Positions 8,045 through 17,488 of a stretch of 64,000 nt of DNA are shown here, piece by piece. The translations under genes were made by a program, and so were the position numbers. Source of the DNA: an uncultured Flavobacterium sp. GTDB taxonomy: Bacteria; Bacteroidota; Bacteroidia; Flavobacteriales; Flavobacteriaceae. Positions within the stretch are counted from its first letter, which is position 1, and each line of letters starts with the position of its first letter. Under the pieces are notes generated by a model. The model did not search any database. It saw nothing but the letters and a program-made list of their open reading frames with translations, and was not told the DNA's origin. The stretch covers positions 682,001 through 746,000 of the forward strand of contig NZ_OX638201.1 in the NCBI RefSeq assembly GCF_951805225.1, given 5' to 3'.

Positions 8045-10495
8045 ATGTTTTTTGTTGAAGTCGTTTTACCACTTTCTCTAGCCAAAACTTTTACTTATCG
8101 TATTTCTGAGGCTGAATTTCATTTCATTAAAAAAGGAATGCGCGTTGCGGTACCTTTTGGAAAAAGTAAAATATACACGGCATTGGTGATTGATATGCAT
8201 CAAAATGAACCGAGTTTATATGATGCTAAAGAAATTCATCAAATACTGGACGAAAAACCTATTGCAACCGAAACTCAGATTAAACACTGGCTTTGGGTCG
8301 CAAATTATTATATGTGCGGAATTGGCGATGTATATCGTGGCGCTTTCCCAAGTGGATTATTATTGGAAAGTGAAACGGTTATTTCGCATAAAGTTGATGT
8401 TGTTGTAAATGAAAATGAACTTTCTGATGAGGAATTTTTGGTTTACGAAGCTCTACAACATCAAAGCTCTCTTAAGGTTCAGGAGATTATTTCGATATTA
8501 AATAAGAAAAATATTCTTCCGACGCTTCAAAAAATGATTGCTAAAGATATCATTGTTTTAGAAGAAGAAATTAAAGAAGGTTATAAACCTAAGTTGGTTC
8601 GGTATGTGAAATTGCATGCAAAATACGAATCCGATAATGGTCTTGGAGAATTGCTGGAAGTACTGAAAAGTGCTAATAAACAAAAAGAAATTGTTTTAGC
8701 ATATTTTCAAATTATGGCTTCTGAAAAGAAACCTATTACGGTAAAAAAACTTGTTGAGGTTTCAAATGCAACTGCGACGACTGTAAAAGCTCTGATTGAC
8801 AAAGAAATTTTTGAAGAATATCTTTTGCAACAAGATCGTGTTTCTTTTACAGGTGAAGCTTCGGATAAACAATTACTTTTAAGTGAAGCTCAGGAAAATG
8901 CTTTTACAGCAATTAAAAATAGTCTTTTAGAAAAAGAAGTTTGTTTGCTTCATGGCGTTACGTCAAGCGGAAAAACAGAAATTTATATCAAGTTAATTGA
9001 GGAATATTTAGCAACCGGAAAACAGGTTTTGTATTTGTTGCCAGAAATTGCTTTAACGACACAATTGGTTTCGCGTTTGCGACTTCATTTTGGAGATAAA
9101 GTTGCGGTTTTTCATTCTAAATATAGTAATAATGAAAGAGTAGAGGTTTGGAAACAAACGCTCGAAAATTCAGAAAAAGCTCAGATTGTAATAGGAGCGA
9201 GGTCGGCTTTGTTTTTGCCATTCAATAATTTAGGATTGTTGATTGTTGACGAAGAACACGAACAGACTTTTAAGCAAACAGATCCTGCGCCACGTTATCA
9301 TGCGCGTGATGCGGCTATTGTTTTGGCTAATTTTCATAATGCAAAAGTCCTTTTGGGATCTGCAACGCCAAGTATTGAAACTTATTTTAATACACAAACA
9401 GATAAATACGGTTTGGTGACGCTTACTGAGCGTTATAATAATGTTCGAATGCCGGATATTGTTTTGGTTGATTTGAAAGACAAACATTTCAGAAAACGAA
9501 TGACCGGACATTTTAGTGATGTTTTAATAGAAGAAATTACAGAAGCTTTGTCTTTGGGTGAACAAGTGATTTTGTTTCAAAACAGACGTGGATATTCACT
9601 AATAATAGAATGTATGACTTGTGGTCACGTTCCGCATTGTCAGCAATGTGATGTGAGTTTGACTTTTCATAAACATAAAAATCAATTGCGTTGCCATTAT
9701 TGTGGTTATTCGATTGCAAAACCTACGCATTGTCATAGTTGTTCGAGTATTGATTTGACTACAAAAGGTTTTGGTACAGAACAAATCGAGCAGGAATTAA
9801 TGTCTCTTTTTCCGAAAGCTAAAACCGGAAGAATGGATCAGGATACAACTCGTGGAAAATATGGTTTTGAGAAGATTATTGATTCTTTTAAAAACCGTGA
9901 AATTGATATTTTGGTCGGAACGCAAATGCTTGCCAAAGGTTTGGATTTTGATAATGTAAGCTTAGTTGGAATCATGAATGCCGATAATATGCTGCATCAT
10001 CCGGATTTTAGGGCTTTTGAGCGTAGTTTTCAGATGATGACACAAGTTGCCGGAAGAGCTGGAAGGTCAGAAAAACAAGGGAAAGTTGTAATTCAGACTT
10101 ATAATCCAAATCATAATACAATTCAGCAAGTTACGATGCATAATTATATAGGTATGTATAAGGAGCAATTGTATGACCGTCAAATCTATAGATATCCGCC
10201 TTATTTCAGAATCATAAAACTGACTTTGAAACACAGAGAATTTGAAAAACTTAAAGAAGGTTCAATGTGGTTGTACCAGGTTTTGAGTCAGAATTTAGGG
10301 ATTCCGGTTTTAGGACCTGAAGAACCTGCAATTAGCAGAATCAGAAATGAATACATCAGAACCATTCTGATTAAGATTCCGCAGAATATGCCGTTAGCAG
10401 GTACAAAAAAAACTATTCAGAAAATGTTGAATAGTTTTGAGGCTGTTGCTCAATACAGAGCTATAAAGGTAATTGCGAATGTCGATTTTTATTAA
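8045..10495 (+). CDS. priA: Primosomal protein N' (PriA helicase)
   Basis: This 816-residue protein has the full PriA layout. The N-terminal DNA-binding region opens FFVEVVLPLSLAKTFTYRI. The helicase core has Walker A in HGVTSSGKTEIY (about residues 302-313) and the DEEH box in LIVDEEHEQTFKQ. The zinc-binding segment has paired cysteines in CMTCG, CQQC, CHYC and CHSC. The second helicase lobe contains GTEQIEQEL and GTQMLAKGLDFDNV. PriA recognises stalled or D-loop forks and reloads the replisome. It follows the lactamase gene by 27 bases and converges with the LytTR gene, whose stop codon is 2 bases away. Confidence 0.97.
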   Translation: MFFVEVVLPLSLAKTFTYRISEAEFHFIKKGMRVAVPFGKSKIYTALVIDMHQNEPSLYDAKEIHQILDEKPIATETQIKHWLWVANYYMCGIGDVYRGAFPSGLLLESETVISHKVDVVVNENELSDEEFLVYEALQHQSSLKVQEIISILNKKNILPTLQKMIAKDIIVLEEEIKEGYKPKLVRYVKLHAKYESDNGLGELLEVLKSANKQKEIVLAYFQIMASEKKPITVKKLVEVSNATATTVKALIDKEIFEEYLLQQDRVSFTGEASDKQLLLSEAQENAFTAIKNSLLEKEVCLLHGVTSSGKTEIYIKLIEEYLATGKQVLYLLPEIALTTQLVSRLRLHFGDKVAVFHSKYSNNERVEVWKQTLENSEKAQIVIGARSALFLPFNNLGLLIVDEEHEQTFKQTDPAPRYHARDAAIVLANFHNAKVLLGSATPSIETYFNTQTDKYGLVTLTERYNNVRMPDIVLVDLKDKHFRKRMTGHFSDVLIEEITEALSLGEQVILFQNRRGYSLIIECMTCGHVPHCQQCDVSLTFHKHKNQLRCHYCGYSIAKPTHCHSCSSIDLTTKGFGTEQIEQELMSLFPKAKTGRMDQDTTRGKYGFEKIIDSFKNREIDILVGTQMLAKGLDFDNVSLVGIMNADNMLHHPDFRAFERSFQMMTQVAGRAGRSEKQGKVVIQTYNPNHNTIQQVTMHNYIGMYKEQLYDRQIYRYPPYFRIIKLTLKHREFEKLKEGSMWLYQVLSQNLGIPVLGPEEPAISRIRNEYIRTILIKIPQNMPLAGTKKTIQKMLNSFEAVAQYRAIKVIANVDFY

Positions 10496-10496
10496 A

Positions 10497-11195
10497 TCAT
10501 GACGATGTTGACAATGCTTTTACTAAATCTTCTTTTTTGTTTCGGCTAAGCGGAATTTTGGTAATACCAATTTCAGCAAATTTACTGTTAAAGCGTTCTA
10601 CTTTATCAATATTGATAATGTAGGACTTGTGTACGCGTATAAATTTGTCTTTTGAAAGATCGTTTTCAAAAGATTTCATTGTAGAAAGTACCAGATTGCT
10701 GTCGTCTTCTGTAACCACTCTTACATAATCTCCAAAAGCTTCAATCCATTTGATTTTTGCTGTGAAAATTTTAAGTTTTTTAAGGTTACTTTTGATGAAA
10801 ATATGTTCGCCTTCTTCTTCTTTTACCTCTTTTTTAAGTAAATGCATGTCTATTGCTCTTTTTACAGAAGCATTAAAACGATCTACGGCAATAGGTTTTT
10901 GCAGATAATCGGTAGCATCATAATCAAAAGCTTTTAAAGCATACTCGGCTTTAGAAGTGATAAATATAATTTGAGGTTTTGATTTTAATCCGTCAAGGAA
11001 GTCAAAACCGTTAATAACAGGCATTTCAATATCAAGAAATATTAAATCGATATTATTTAGAGAGATACAACTTTTTGCTTCTATTGCATTAGAAAAGTCC
11101 CCGATTAAGTGCAAACCTGGGTGATTATTAACTAATTTTGCAATAATTGTCCTCTGTATAGAACTATCATCTACAACAACACAGTTTAGTTTCAT
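10497..11195 (-). CDS. LytTR-family response regulator
   Basis: This 232-residue protein pairs a receiver domain (residues 1-120) with a LytTR DNA-binding domain (about 132-230). The receiver has the acidic pair DD at 9-10, the phospho-acceptor Asp55 in IFLDIEMP, and Lys in DYLQKPI. The LytTR part contains IKWIEAFGDYVRVV and FIRVHKSYIINIDKVERF, both standard. No histidine kinase is adjacent, so the partner is elsewhere. It is divergent from rpsF across a 177-base gap. Targets cannot be inferred here. Confidence 0.93.
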   Translation of the reverse strand: MKLNCVVVDDSSIQRTIIAKLVNNHPGLHLIGDFSNAIEAKSCISLNNIDLIFLDIEMPVINGFDFLDGLKSKPQIIFITSKAEYALKAFDYDATDYLQKPIAVDRFNASVKRAIDMHLLKKEVKEEEGEHIFIKSNLKKLKIFTAKIKWIEAFGDYVRVVTEDDSNLVLSTMKSFENDLSKDKFIRVHKSYIINIDKVERFNSKFAEIGITKIPLSRNKKEDLVKALSTSS

Positions 11196-11311
11196 AACAT
11201 TTAAATTTAGAATAAATTCAGGATAGCAGTAGTAAATGTATTATTTTTTTGTAAAAAAAACTAGAGTGAGCGTGTATTTTTTGCATTACGACGAATAAAA
11301 GTAAAAAAGTG

Positions 11312-11341
11312 TTGTATATTTAAATTTAATGGTTACTTTTG
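11312..11341 (+). promoter_or_regulatory. Promoter of rpsF-rpsR-rplI
   Basis: The sequence has TTG at 11312-11314, a 19-base spacer, and TACTTTTG at 11334-11341. This fits the Bacteroidota vegetative promoter consensus TTG-N17-23-TAnnTTTG exactly. The predicted start of transcription is some 5-8 bases downstream, leaving a short leader before the rpsF ATG at 11373. Confidence 0.8.
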
Positions 11342-11372
11342 CACCCAATTTTAACAAATAAATATTGTATTT

Positions 11373-11714
11373 ATGAATCATTATGAAACTGTTTTCATTT
11401 TAAATCCCGTTTTATCTGAGGTTCAGGTGAAGGAAACAGTAACGAAATTTGAAGAATTTCTTACTAGTAGAGGAGCTGAAATGGTATCGAAAGAGGATTG
11501 GGGTCTGAAAAAAATGGCTTACGAAATCCAAAACAAAAAAAGTGGTTTTTACCATTTATTCGAATTCAAAGTAGCAGGAGAAGTTCTTATTGCTTTTGAA
11601 ACTGAATTTAGACGTGACGAAAGAGTTATGCGTTTCTTAACTGTAAGTTTAGATAAACATGCTATTTCATGGGCGGAGAGAAGAAGAGCTAAATTAAAAT
11701 CTACTAAAGCGTAA
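11373..11714 (+). CDS. rpsF: 30S ribosomal protein S6
   Basis: This 113-residue protein starts MNHYETVFILNPVLSE, the conserved S6 N-terminus, and continues with KEDWGLKKMAYEIQNKKSGFY and ERVMRFLTVSLDKH. S6 binds 16S rRNA with S18 in the platform of the small subunit. The gene opens an operon with rpsR (5-base gap) and rplI, under a consensus promoter. No priB or ssb gene lies between rpsF and rpsR, unlike in Escherichia coli or Bacillus. Confidence 0.97.
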   Translation: MNHYETVFILNPVLSEVQVKETVTKFEEFLTSRGAEMVSKEDWGLKKMAYEIQNKKSGFYHLFEFKVAGEVLIAFETEFRRDERVMRFLTVSLDKHAISWAERRRAKLKSTKA

Positions 11715-11719
11715 TTATT

Positions 11720-12016
11720 ATGTCTACAATTGAGCAATCTGCAAAAGGAAAAAAAGACGGAGATATCAGATATTTAACGCCTTTAAACATTGAAACTAAC
11801 AAAACTAAAAAGTACTGTCGTTTCAAAAAATCAGGAATCAAATATATCGATTATAAAGATGCTGATTTCTTATTGAAATTCGTTAATGAGCAAGGAAAAA
11901 TTCTTCCTCGTCGTTTAACTGGAACTTCATTAAAATACCAAAGAAAAGTTTCTGTAGCTGTAAAAAGAGCTCGTCACTTAGCTTTAATGCCATACGTGGC
12001 CGATTTATTAAAATAA
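11720..12016 (+). CDS. rpsR: 30S ribosomal protein S18
   Basis: This 98-residue basic protein contains KYCRFKKSGIKYIDYKDADFL near residue 30, then GKILPRRLTGTSLKYQRKVS and VKRARHLALMPYV, the diagnostic S18 core. S18 sits beside S6 in the 30S platform. The N-terminus has a short extension (STIEQSAKGKKDGDIR) that is normal for Bacteroidota. It starts 5 bases after rpsF stops and is followed after 66 bases by rplI. Confidence 0.97.
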   Translation: MSTIEQSAKGKKDGDIRYLTPLNIETNKTKKYCRFKKSGIKYIDYKDADFLLKFVNEQGKILPRRLTGTSLKYQRKVSVAVKRARHLALMPYVADLLK

Positions 12017-12082
12017 TTAAAAACTCTAGTCGCTGGTTTCTGTTAAATCAGAACCTAACTTCTAAAATATAAGGACAACAAC

Positions 12083-12523
12083 ATGGAACTTATTTTAAAA
12101 CAAGACGTACAAAACTTAGGATTTAAAGATGATGTAGTATCTGTAAAACCTGGTTACGGTCGTAACTTTTTAATTCCTCAAGGTTTTGCTGCTTTAGCAA
12201 CTCCTTCTGCTAAAAAAGTTTTAGCTGAAAACCTAAAACAAAGAGCACATAAAGAAGCTAAAGTTGTTGCTGATGCTAAAGCATTAGCTGAAACACTTAA
12301 AGCTCTTGAAATTAAACTTACTGCAAAAGCTGGTGGAGAGAAACTTTTTGGTTCTATCACAAACATCGACATTGCTGAAGCTTTAGAGAAATCAGGTAAC
12401 GCTATTGATAGAAAATTCATCACTAGTGGTATCGTAAAACGTACAGGAAAATATTCTGCTAGCATCCGTTTACACAGAGATGTTATCGTTGACTTACCAT
12501 ACGAGATTATCGCTGAAAAATAA
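12083..12523 (+). CDS. rplI: 50S ribosomal protein L9
   Basis: This 146-residue protein starts MELILKQDVQNLGFKDDVVSVKPG and carries GYGRNFLIPQGFA, the L9 N-terminal RNA-binding signature. A long central helix rich in Ala, Lys and Glu follows, and then the C-terminal domain with GGEKLFGSITNIDIAEAL. L9 bridges the 50S surface and influences frame maintenance. It is the last gene of the rpsF operon and is followed by a strong intrinsic terminator 30 bases downstream. Confidence 0.97.
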   Translation: MELILKQDVQNLGFKDDVVSVKPGYGRNFLIPQGFAALATPSAKKVLAENLKQRAHKEAKVVADAKALAETLKALEIKLTAKAGGEKLFGSITNIDIAEALEKSGNAIDRKFITSGIVKRTGKYSASIRLHRDVIVDLPYEIIAEK

Positions 12524-12553
12524 CATTTTGTTAACTTCTTGTTAATAAAATAT

Positions 12554-12583
12554 AAAAACCACTCTTAGGAGTGGTTTTTTTTT
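12554..12583 (+). terminator. Intrinsic terminator of the rpsF operon
   Basis: An 11-bp stem, AAAAACCACTC / GAGTGGTTTTT, closes on the tetraloop TTAG and is followed by a T run. Confidence 0.92.
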
Positions 12584-12586
12584 GTC

Positions 12587-12594
12587 TAATTTTG
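12587..12594 (+). promoter_or_regulatory. Possible -7 box for the TonB-dependent receptor gene
   Basis: TAATTTTG matches TAnnTTTG 30 bases before the ATG at 12624, just after the rplI terminator. No TTG lies at the right distance upstream, because that position falls in the terminator loop (TTA), so the call rests on one box only. Confidence 0.4.
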
Positions 12595-12623
12595 AGTTTA
12601 CCAACTAATTCAAAATCAGCAAA

Positions 12624-15600
12624 ATGAGAAAAAACCTTGCATTATTATTGTGTTTGTTTGCATTAACGGTCGTTACAGGGCAAACAACGACTTCGAGTAT
12701 TAAGGGTATTGTAAAGAGTTCATCAAATGAGCTTTTACCGGGCGCTTCTATTTTGGCAGTTCATACCCCAACAGGAACTAAATATTCAGCTGTTTCCAAT
12801 GAAGATGGAAGATTCAGTATTTTGAATATGAGAATTGGAGGTCCGTATAAAATTACGGTGACTTTTGTAGGGTTTCAGAACCAGGAATATACTGATATCA
12901 ATCTTGATTTAGGAAAGCCTTTTAATCTTGCGGTTCAGTTAGAAGATGCAAGTCAGACTTTAGAAGAAGTGAAAATTGTTTCTAAAGACAAGGTTTTTAA
13001 AAGTGGAAAGACTGGAGCCGAAACTACAATTGGAAGACGAGAATTAACGGCATTGCCAACTATTTCGAGATCGGCTGAGGATTTTACCCGTTTAGAACCA
13101 ACTGCGAGTGGAGGTTCTTTTGGAGGAAGAAATGATCAGTATAATAATTATTCTTTGAATGGAGCGGTTTTTAATAATCCTTTTGGATTAGACGCTGCAA
13201 CTCCGGGCGGACAAACTGGCGCTCAACCAATATCATTAGATGCAATCGAGCAAATTCAGGTTGCAACTGCGCCTTACGATGTTACCTTGTCTGGTTTTAC
13301 TGGAGCTTCTGTAAATGCGGTTACAAAATCAGGAACAAATGAGTTTCATGGTACTGCTTATGTATTTTACAGAGATCAGGATTTGACTGGAAATAAAATT
13401 AAAGGAGAAAAGATATTTGTACCAACATTAGAACAAACTCAGGCAGGTTTTAGTTTGGGTGCACCAATTATTAAAGATAAATTATTCATTTTTGGAAATT
13501 TTGAAATCGACAGAAGAAGTGATTTAGGATCTAATTTCGTAGCTAATAATAATGATGGTGTTACGGGAATTAATGAATCCAGAGTTATGGAATCTGATTT
13601 GATTGCGGTTTCGAATGCTTTGAAGGGGTTAGGATATGACACTGGAGCTTATCAGGGTTTTATTCATGAATCGAACTCAAATAAAGGTATTATTAAAGTC
13701 GATTGGAATATTAATGATAATCATAAATTGGCGGTTATTTATAATTTTCTTGATGCTTCAAAGGATAAGACTGCGCATCCAACGGCGCTTGGTTTTAGAG
13801 GACCAAATGCTTCGATTTTGCAATTTCAAAATTCTGGATATCAAATCAATAATAATTTAAGTTCATTTTTAGCGGAGTTAAATTCAAAATTCAGCGAAAG
13901 CGTTTCGAATAAGTTACAAGCTGGATATTCTCATTTTAATGATTATAGAGTTCCGTTTTCGGTTCCTGCGCCAGTAATTACCATTCAGGATGGAGGAGGT
14001 TCTAATTATATTATTGCCGGACATGAACCATTTTCGATCAATAATACATTAGATCAAAAGGTGATCCAAATTACAGATAATCTTACTTATACGGTTGGAA
14101 AACATGCTTTTACTTTTGGAACTTCTTTTGAGAAATTTGGATTTAAAAACTCATTTAATTTAGCAGGTTATGATAAATTCAGAGGAGCTACAGATCCGGT
14201 TCCTTATTATGGTACTTTTAGACCGTATGCAAGTGTGACAGATTTTTTAGCAGATGCGGCTTTACCATTAGCGTCTAGTTCTTTGAGGCAAAATTTTCAA
14301 CATGCGCAAGATGTTTTTAATACTAAAAGTCAGTTTGAAGTTGGGACTGATGGAGGATGGAAACTGGCAGAATTAAATGTGGGACAATTGGCATTTTATA
14401 CACAAGATGATTTTAGTGTCAGTGATAATTTCAAATTATCTGTTGGTTTAAGAATTGACAAACCATTATATTTTAATACCGCCGATTTGATTCAGAAGTA
14501 TATTGATACTGATAATGGAGGCGCGGGTAGAAATAATGATATTGATTATTATGATCCGCAAACGGGTCAGGCTGTTAAATTGATTTCTACAGATTTGCCA
14601 AGTGACAGGATTTTGTGGTCGCCTAGAATTGGTTTCAACTGGGATGTAAAAGGTGATGCGACTTCTCAGCTTCGTGGAGGAACAGGAATCTTTACCGGAA
14701 GAATTCCTTTTGTTTGGTTAGGAAATCAGGTAAGTGGTGCGGATGACAGCTTTTTGCAAATTATGGATCCGGATTATAAATGGCCACAAGTTTGGAGATC
14801 TAGTTTAGGTTTTGATCACAGATTTAAAAGCAATTATATTGTGACGCTTGATTTGTCTTATAATAAAGATATTAATGCGGTACAGGTTCAAAACTGGGGA
14901 TTAAAACCTCCAACAGGAACTTTGGCTGGTGTTGATAACAGAGCGATTTATGTTGCGGCAGATCATGGCGCAAATAATGCTTATGTAATGACGAATTCGA
15001 ATAAAGGAAGTGCTTTTAATGCAACGGTTAAAGTGCAGAAGAATTTTGAAAATGGTTTGTATGCAAGTATTGCTTATAATTATTTAAAATCAAAAGATGT
15101 AAACTCGATTGAAGCTGAAATTACTGGTGATGCTTTTGCTTTCAATCCAGCTTTAGGAAATGTGAATAATGCTGTTCTTTCGAATTCTAAATATGGAGAT
15201 AATCATCGTTTTATTGGTGTAGGTTCTAAAAAATGGAAATACGGAAGAGATAAGTGGGCGACAACTGTTTCGGCTTTCTTTGAATATGCTCAAGGCGGAC
15301 GTTTTAATTATACTTATGGCGGTGATATTAATGGTGATGGTTCTGCTGTAAACGATTTGATTTATATTCCGACAACTGCCGAAATTGCTTTAATGAATTT
15401 TAGTGCGCCAGGACAAGGCGAGGCATTTGATAAATTTATTTCGCAAGATGATTATATGAAGAACAGAAGAGGGCAATATGCGGATCGTTACGGTGCTATA
15501 TCGCCTTGGAGAGGAAGATGCGATCTTAAGCTTATGCAAGATTATAATTTTAGAGTTTCATCGGCGTCAGAGAAAAAAAATACGATTCAGTTTAGTATCG

Positions 15601-15800
15601 ATGTCTTGAATTTTGGAAATTTATTAAATTCAGATTGGGGAGTTGTTCAGGTGCCAACGAGTGTTCAGCCAATTGGTGTGACGGTTGTTGGAAATACTCC
15701 GACTTATACGTTTAATAATACGCAAACTAAAACTTTTAGTTATGATGCGAGTTTAACATCAAGATGGCAAGCTCAATTTGGTATCAGATACATTTTTTAG
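12624..15800 (+). CDS. TonB-dependent outer-membrane receptor with CarboxypepD_reg-like N-terminal domain
   Basis: This 1058-residue protein has a signal peptide (residues 1-19, ending VVTGQ). A carboxypeptidase-regulatory-like domain follows at about 22-110 (SIKGIVKSSSNELLPGASIL, NEDGRFSILNMRIGGPY). The plug region at about 115-240 includes LDAIEQIQVATAPYDVTLSGFTGASVNAVTKSG. The rest is a large beta-barrel ending with an aromatic-rich strand (WQAQFGIRYIF). The layout resembles Oar-like receptors rather than SusC, and no SusD gene follows, so a polysaccharide role is not indicated. It should take up a ligand across the outer membrane with TonB-ExbBD energy; the ligand is unknown. It is a single-gene unit between two terminators. 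Confidence 0.9.
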   Translation: MRKNLALLLCLFALTVVTGQTTTSSIKGIVKSSSNELLPGASILAVHTPTGTKYSAVSNEDGRFSILNMRIGGPYKITVTFVGFQNQEYTDINLDLGKPFNLAVQLEDASQTLEEVKIVSKDKVFKSGKTGAETTIGRRELTALPTISRSAEDFTRLEPTASGGSFGGRNDQYNNYSLNGAVFNNPFGLDAATPGGQTGAQPISLDAIEQIQVATAPYDVTLSGFTGASVNAVTKSGTNEFHGTAYVFYRDQDLTGNKIKGEKIFVPTLEQTQAGFSLGAPIIKDKLFIFGNFEIDRRSDLGSNFVANNNDGVTGINESRVMESDLIAVSNALKGLGYDTGAYQGFIHESNSNKGIIKVDWNINDNHKLAVIYNFLDASKDKTAHPTALGFRGPNASILQFQNSGYQINNNLSSFLAELNSKFSESVSNKLQAGYSHFNDYRVPFSVPAPVITIQDGGGSNYIIAGHEPFSINNTLDQKVIQITDNLTYTVGKHAFTFGTSFEKFGFKNSFNLAGYDKFRGATDPVPYYGTFRPYASVTDFLADAALPLASSSLRQNFQHAQDVFNTKSQFEVGTDGGWKLAELNVGQLAFYTQDDFSVSDNFKLSVGLRIDKPLYFNTADLIQKYIDTDNGGAGRNNDIDYYDPQTGQAVKLISTDLPSDRILWSPRIGFNWDVKGDATSQLRGGTGIFTGRIPFVWLGNQVSGADDSFLQIMDPDYKWPQVWRSSLGFDHRFKSNYIVTLDLSYNKDINAVQVQNWGLKPPTGTLAGVDNRAIYVAADHGANNAYVMTNSNKGSAFNATVKVQKNFENGLYASIAYNYLKSKDVNSIEAEITGDAFAFNPALGNVNNAVLSNSKYGDNHRFIGVGSKKWKYGRDKWATTVSAFFEYAQGGRFNYTYGGDINGDGSAVNDLIYIPTTAEIALMNFSAPGQGEAFDKFISQDDYMKNRRGQYADRYGAISPWRGRCDLKLMQDYNFRVSSASEKKNTIQFSIDVLNFGNLLNSDWGVVQVPTSVQPIGVTVVGNTPTYTFNNTQTKTFSYDASLTSRWQAQFGIRYIF

Positions 15801-15824
15801 TAAAGCAAAAAAAGTTATAAATTT

Positions 15825-15852
15825 GCCCTCGCATTTGCGAGGGCTTTTTTTT
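15825..15852 (+). terminator. Intrinsic terminator after the TonB-dependent receptor gene
   Basis: An 8-bp GC-rich stem, GCCCTCGC / GCGAGGGC, with loop ATTT is followed by a run of eight T, 24 bases after the stop codon. Confidence 0.93.
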
Positions 15853-15908
15853 GGATAATAAAATTTTATCTAAGCTTTTTTAAGAGTGTTTAAACGTAAA
15901 AATAAACA

Positions 15909-16382
15909 ATGAAATACGCAAGATTAACAAAAGAGCAATTTGATGAATTGCACGCAGAATTCGCTAGCTTTTTAGCTACTCAGGCAATTGATAAAGCAGA
16001 GTGGGATTCTCTTAAATTAAATAAACCGGAAGTTGCGGAACAGGAGTTAGATGTTTTTTCAGATTTAATTTGGGAAGGTGTTTTGTCAAGAGCTGAATTT
16101 TTAGAGCATTTTTCTAAAAATCATATCTTTTTGTTTCAATGTTTTGAGGAGCATGTTCAGTCAATAGTGTTGAAATCATTGGTTCCTGAAACAGATTTTC
16201 TGACGAAAGATGGTTTGCAATGGCTGAGTGATAATATGTTTACTGAAAACATCGAAATGAAGGTTGGGAAAAAAGTATTTACAGAAGATAGAAATGCATC
16301 TATTTTTGAATTGATTCAGCAAGGAGCATTTTTAAGTGATGGACAATTATTTACTCAAATTAATACTATTATTGAGTCTTAA
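15909..16382 (+). CDS. DUF6495 family protein
   Basis: This 157-residue acidic, soluble protein has no signal peptide or membrane segment. It begins MKYARLTKEQFDELHAEFA and contains LDVFSDLIWEGVLSRAEFLEHFS in the middle. I recognise it as the DUF6495 family, conserved in Flavobacteriia and without assigned function. It is a single-gene unit with terminators on both sides (15825-15852 and 16402-16443). Nothing in the neighbourhood points to a role. Confidence 0.75.
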   Translation: MKYARLTKEQFDELHAEFASFLATQAIDKAEWDSLKLNKPEVAEQELDVFSDLIWEGVLSRAEFLEHFSKNHIFLFQCFEEHVQSIVLKSLVPETDFLTKDGLQWLSDNMFTENIEMKVGKKVFTEDRNASIFELIQQGAFLSDGQLFTQINTIIES

Positions 16383-16401
16383 TTTTAGTTAAAAGATTTT
16401 T

Positions 16402-16443
16402 AAAAAGGTAAATGATTGATATTAAATTGTTTACCTTTTTTTT
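16402..16443 (+). terminator. Intrinsic terminator after the DUF6495 gene
   Basis: Arms AAAAAGGTAAA (16402-16412) and TTTACCTTTTT (16430-16440) form an 11-bp stem with a 17-base loop, followed by further T residues. Confidence 0.8.
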
Positions 16444-16961
16444 ATGTTTTTAACTTTTGTTTAGACTTTTGTATTTTTTTTACCCCGTATTTATACCTGT
16501 TTTTTTTGAATTGTTTAAGAAATTCACATTTGTATATAAAAATGTAAGTTTTACTTTTCAATTAAGCTTTCTTGCTTCAATTTCAATCGATTACGAGTTT
16601 TAAAAAGTAAGTTTTTTTTTACTTTGTTGGAATATTATGAAATATTATGATTTTTTCTGAGATAATGCTAATGGTCATTATTGCCTTAAAACTGTTGGTT
16701 TATCTGATATTTTGATGTTTTTGTCGAATAGGCATTTTTGTTAAAATTTAAAATATAGGAATTTTACGCTTGTTTTGTAAGATTGTTTTTTTTAATTTTA
16801 GGATAAGAAAGTTAAACAAAATGTTTTTTTGTACTTTTTCAAAAACAACAAAAGCGAAGTTATTTGATTACTTTTTATAGACTAATACAAATTGCAGTTT
16901 AATTGTTTTTGCCGAGAAATTTAAAGTTGAAAATTTTACTAATAATTTAATTAGTTTGCTT

Positions 16962-17153
16962 ATGGAATTGACAATTACTTTCTTCATCAAGTTTGCATTA
17001 GGTATCCATATTATTTTAGCTTTATTTTTTATTCTTTGGAATAAGATTAAGTTTATTCCCAAACTTGATTTTACTTCTATAGTAAGTTATTTTCAAAAAC
17101 CTTTTCATTTTAAGATTTTTTCATTTCCTAAACCCAGTGTGTGTTCCAGTTAA
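16962..17153 (+). CDS. Possible small single-pass membrane protein (doubtful)
   Basis: A 63-codon frame starts at ATG 16962 (MELTITFFIKFALG). It has one hydrophobic segment, ALGIHIILALFFILWNKI, followed by a basic C-terminal part ending KPSVCSS. No family is recognised. The segment is in very AT-rich DNA, where hydrophobic frames arise by chance (T-rich codons), and no clear ribosome binding site or promoter precedes it. A conserved homologue at the same place in other species would be needed to accept it. Confidence 0.2.
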   Translation: MELTITFFIKFALGIHIILALFFILWNKIKFIPKLDFTSIVSYFQKPFHFKIFSFPKPSVCSS

Positions 17154-17347
17154 TGAATAGTATTATTGTGTTTAAATTTTTTAAACTATAAAATACTTCA
17201 ATTGAAAAATAATGTATTCAATTTTTAGAATTTATTCTAAATAGACAAAGTTTATAGACAGAGTAATCAACTTTCTATAAATATTGAATCATACTATATA
17301 TTTTAATAGAATCTCCCTCAGTTCTATCTAAACGTAAATTTTCTTTT

Positions 17348-17488
17348 ATGAAAATTAAACCTGCAACAAATCACTCCTCTTGGAAGCCTGATTCAGATCA
17401 GTATTCCTCAAAAGTTTCGAGTTATTATCTGTTTATTATAAATAGAAATAGCTCCTTAGTATACTTCGGTATACTCAATACAACATGA
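17348..17488 (+). CDS. Possible 46-residue leader ORF (doubtful)
   Basis: An ATG-initiated frame of 46 codons (starts MKIKPATNHSSWKPDSDQ, ends FGILNTT) stops 152 bases before the adhesin start. Its last third overlaps the TTCG hairpin at 17458-17475, so translation could affect that fold. No family is recognised. It could be a translated leader or simply a chance frame. Confidence 0.22.
   Translation: MKIKPATNHSSWKPDSDQYSSKVSSYYLFIINRNSSLVYFGILNTT
17458..17475 (+). promoter_or_regulatory. Hairpin with cTTCGg tetraloop in the adhesin leader
   Basis: AGTATAC (17458-17464), loop TTCG (17465-17468) and GTATACT (17469-17475) form a perfect 7-bp stem closed by C-G around UUCG in RNA, an unusually stable tetraloop. 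No T run follows directly, so it is not a standard terminator. Confidence 0.55.

Noticed and set aside
12624..15800. SusC-type polysaccharide-utilisation receptor
   Set aside because: No SusD gene or carbohydrate enzymes lie nearby, and a terminator follows directly; an Oar-like receptor fits better.
16868..17062. Minus-strand 64-codon frame in the adhesin leader
   Set aside because: It is a lysine/isoleucine-rich product typical of AT-rich non-coding DNA, with no ribosome binding site, promoter or family match.
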